Below are positions 62,001 to 64,000 of a stretch of DNA of 64,000 nucleotides, piece by piece. The notes under the pieces are model-generated. The model was not told the origin of the DNA. It ran no database searches and saw only the letters and a list, made by a program, of their open reading frames with translations. A program made the translations under genes and the position numbers. The DNA comes from Tetragonia tetragonoides (Eukaryota; Streptophyta; Magnoliopsida; Caryophyllales; Aizoaceae). Where the stretch lies: NCBI GenBank assembly GCA_038025085.1, contig CM076144.1, positions 40,893,001 through 40,957,000 of the forward strand. Direction: 5' to 3'. Numbering within the stretch: position 1 is the first letter of the stretch; every line of letters begins with the position of its first letter.

Positions 62001-64000
62001 GCTGTTCATTCTATTTTGAATAGATAGAGCATTGAGGGAGATGAGGTGCGGCTACTGCTGCTTTTGCTAATATGTTAACTAAAGTGTGTGCTTAACAAAT
62101 TAAACCTACTGCCTAGCTATTTCTGCTACCTGTCTTTTGACTATTGAGCACGTGAAATTATCTTTATTTACTGAACAAAGCTGGGAAGTTTAATTTTGAT
62201 GCTATTGTCTGCGACGCCTTTGGCATAAATCTTTTTTTTAGGGGTTAGCAACTAAAACATTCTTTTTTTGGAATGCTGGGGGTTCTAGAAAGAGCTATAT
62301 GCTGAAGCAAGGCGCAAGTCAAGGCAGTATACTTGTTAAAGTTGTGCTTGCATTTTATACTGGCTATTTGTTTTGCTGGATGCTTCCTCCATTTGACCTT
62401 TTGATGCCAATTGGTACCATATGTGGCTTACTCCTGAAAATGGTTTTGCTGGTTCCGGCCTCCTGGTTATTTATATCTTATTGCGATGTTTGTTTAAGTT
62501 TTGATTTTCTTTGGTTTATCTTCTGGAATTTTCTTTTCCTGAAACTAGATCAATATTTGAGATAAAAGTTTATCTTATTCTTCTTGAAATTCAGTTAAAG
62601 TTGGTCGTTTTACTTTATACTGAAGTGACGTGATCTTTGAATAGATCTTGAGCAACACAATCAAACAAAAGAGGAAAGAGAAAGCTGGGAAATGGGACGT
62701 TCCTCTACCTAAGGTATAACCTATAATTATTTGTTCTTAACTGAGCGTGATTTCAGCTCTCAAATCTCTTTGTTGCATGATGGTTTTCATATTGTCTGCA
62801 ATCTAAACTACTAGTCATGATTTTTTTCTTTCTTCTTCAGGTTAGACCTGTTGCTGAAGATGAAATGTTCAAAGTCATCAGAACTGGGAAAAGGAAGAGT
62901 AAGTATTTGATGTGATTCTCTATTTTCTGCTGAATTTTATTTGGTCAATAGGAAACTGATTTTATTAACCATAGTAAGCAGTAAGTACAAATCTGGTGGC
63001 TTTGACTCACTAATAACCTACCAGTGGAGAACTAGAGATGTATTTGGCACTTTAAAGGTTTCTAGGAAGAGTATAAATACTCTCTCCTCATCACCTAGGA
63101 GCATGAGTCTACATTTATGGATTACACTTAAGTAACTCTAGAATAGGCTGCCATTTTACATAGTTCAGTCCTTTAATATAAAGATCCTTCAAAATTGTGA
63201 CGATGTTATGCTTCTGTGCAATAATTTGTTCCTGAACTCTATTTTTATTTCGAGCCAGGCATACGTGGTGGACAATTGCAGCTAATAAGAAACCCAGTAT
63301 GCAGACTAAGTTCTGCAGCTTTTGAACTTCTGACATGCCCATTCCATTTTAGAGTCCCAGTCAAGGGCCTGTCTATTAGTGCCACACCATCTTAACGGCC
63401 CCTTCCAAATGCTTCTTAGAGTTAAAATACGTGAAGAATAAATGGGATATAGATTAATCTTGACCTGTATCACAGAGGACACAGGGTAATGAGACATTTG
63501 GACCCCAGTTTGCACATCTGACTGTTGTAGCAAGCCCGTCCTGTAGTGCAAGCCATAGAATTAACTTATGCCTATGTAGCAATCCTGGAAACAACACAAA
63601 CCTTTTCTAGGGGACTGACTCATGCACAGGAGCAAGTAAGTGTAAGCAGCTATGATACTGAATTTACCATTTTTTTGACTAAGTTATTGAGCTGTGCGGT
63701 CACATCTGGCACCATGGTCCATGACAAACCATTTCTTTGCTTCAAACAGTTTTCTTATGATCCAGCTAGTTTGTTGTGGGATACTTGCTGTAGGATTTTA
63801 TTTGGTAAAAAATTTCTCCAGGTCCAAAAGGGTCATATATACGGTGGTGTTATTTAGACGTTCTCTTTTTTGGTTATTATTCATGTATACCCTTCTGAAA
63901 CATTTCATCTTCATTTGTGATAATCAGTGAGCTAGTTTCCTTTTTCTAGGAGTAAAAGAGTGGCGGAGGATGTTTGCATAATATAGGGTTTCAGATTTCT
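59031..64000 (+). CDS. NSA2: Ribosome biogenesis protein NSA2, 5' part (runs off window)
   Basis: Exons 59031-59033 (the ATG alone), 59179-59298, 59394-59461, 61588-61696, 62645-62713 and 62841-62898 encode the first 142 residues. All introns are GT-AG and the phases are consistent. NSA2 is a nucleolar eS8-like factor needed for 27S pre-rRNA processing and 60S assembly. Visible family blocks are GEYMELHRKRYGRRLDHDVR, ALGIKGKRIAKQ, LAMHEESSSRRKVDDDV, DGAVPAYLMDRE, ILSNTIKQKRKEKAGKWDV and VRPVAEDEMFKVIRTGKRK. The next homologous words (KEWRRM) lie at about 63953-63972, after a plausible acceptor, but continue MFA then TAA at 63979-63981, where relatives read MVTK. Either this exon is broken, making the gene a pseudogene, or the true exon lies beyond the window and this is a decoy. 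The start choice follows the family's Met-Pro/Ala-Gln-Gly opening. Confidence 0.85.
60232..60531. mobile_element. Stowaway-like MITE in NSA2 intron 3
   Basis: The ends CTCCCTCTGTTC and GAACGGAAGGAG are flanked by TA dinucleotides (60230-60231, 60532-60533). It contains an exact tandem duplication of ATGATCTTCATTCCACCGGA and the following bases (first copy lacks its start). It is 300 bp and non-coding. Confidence 0.82.
60982..61270. mobile_element. AGGCGC-rich non-autonomous TE in NSA2 intron 3
   Basis: The left AAAGAGGCGCGCCTAGGCGC and the right GCCTAATTGCGCCTCACGCC are rough inverted repeats, with further AGGCGC words inside. The boundaries are approximate. Confidence 0.5.
63080..63545 (-). 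mobile_element. Degenerate LINE ORF2 C-terminus in NSA2 intron 6
   Basis: Minus-strand frames give a zf-RVT-like region (C..C, then HLFF) and the usual following text RWCGTNRQALDWDSKMEWAC and LGFLLAAIVHHVCLARNKNR. They are spread over more than one frame with stops, so it is a dead remnant. Confidence 0.65.

Overview
This is nuclear DNA from a flowering plant. The genes have short exons, GT-AG introns and plant-specific families (patellin, TMK receptor kinase, PGG-type ankyrin protein). The spacers are AT-rich and packed with MITEs, LTR fragments, SINEs, LINE remnants and Helitron ends. A eudicot is clear, and Caryophyllales/Amaranthaceae is a guess from overall feel only. There are about seven genes in 64 kb, so most of the window is transposon-derived spacer.

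Layout. Positions 1-4742 (minus) hold an ankyrin-repeat gene with two in-frame stops, so probably a pseudogene. Positions 4750-21200 are spacer: Stowaway, Tourist-like and MULE-type MITEs, internal minisatellites, and a nested stack in which a retroposon sits in an LTR element that sits in a MULE-type MITE. Positions 21210-23668 (plus) are an intact PATELLIN-6-like gene with four exons and 419 aa. Positions 23.7-28.4 kb hold a small LTR with its primer-binding site, MITEs and a solo LTR. Positions 28465-32142 (minus) are an intact six-exon CTF7/ECO1 cohesin acetyltransferase gene of 354 aa. About 180 bp from its start codon, pointing the other way, is an snRNA-type promoter (USE plus TATA) driving what looks like the minor-spliceosome U4atac snRNA (about 32400-32571). 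Positions 33653-38485 (minus) are a TFIIH subunit p44 (GTF2H2) gene copy with a frameshift and a deletion of roughly 65-70 codons in its vWA domain. Its large intron carries two SINEs and a LINE tail. Positions 42929-47063 (minus) are an intact TMK-type LRR receptor kinase gene with two exons and 930 aa. Positions 47-58.8 kb are TE-rich, with a hAT-type MITE, two Helitron 3' ends, long degenerate tandem units full of CACGTG-like motifs, a 100-bp AT microsatellite and a long-TIR element. Positions 59031 to the window end (plus) hold the 5' six exons of an NSA2 ribosome-biogenesis gene, whose next candidate exon carries a stop.

The genes do not form one pathway. Four are housekeeping genes or relatives of them (cohesion, minor splicing, transcription/repair, 60S biogenesis), and the rest concern membrane traffic and auxin/receptor signalling. 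The most notable points are the U4atac candidate sharing a short divergent promoter with CTF7, the two or three damaged gene copies, and the nested transposons whose target-site duplications can be read exactly.
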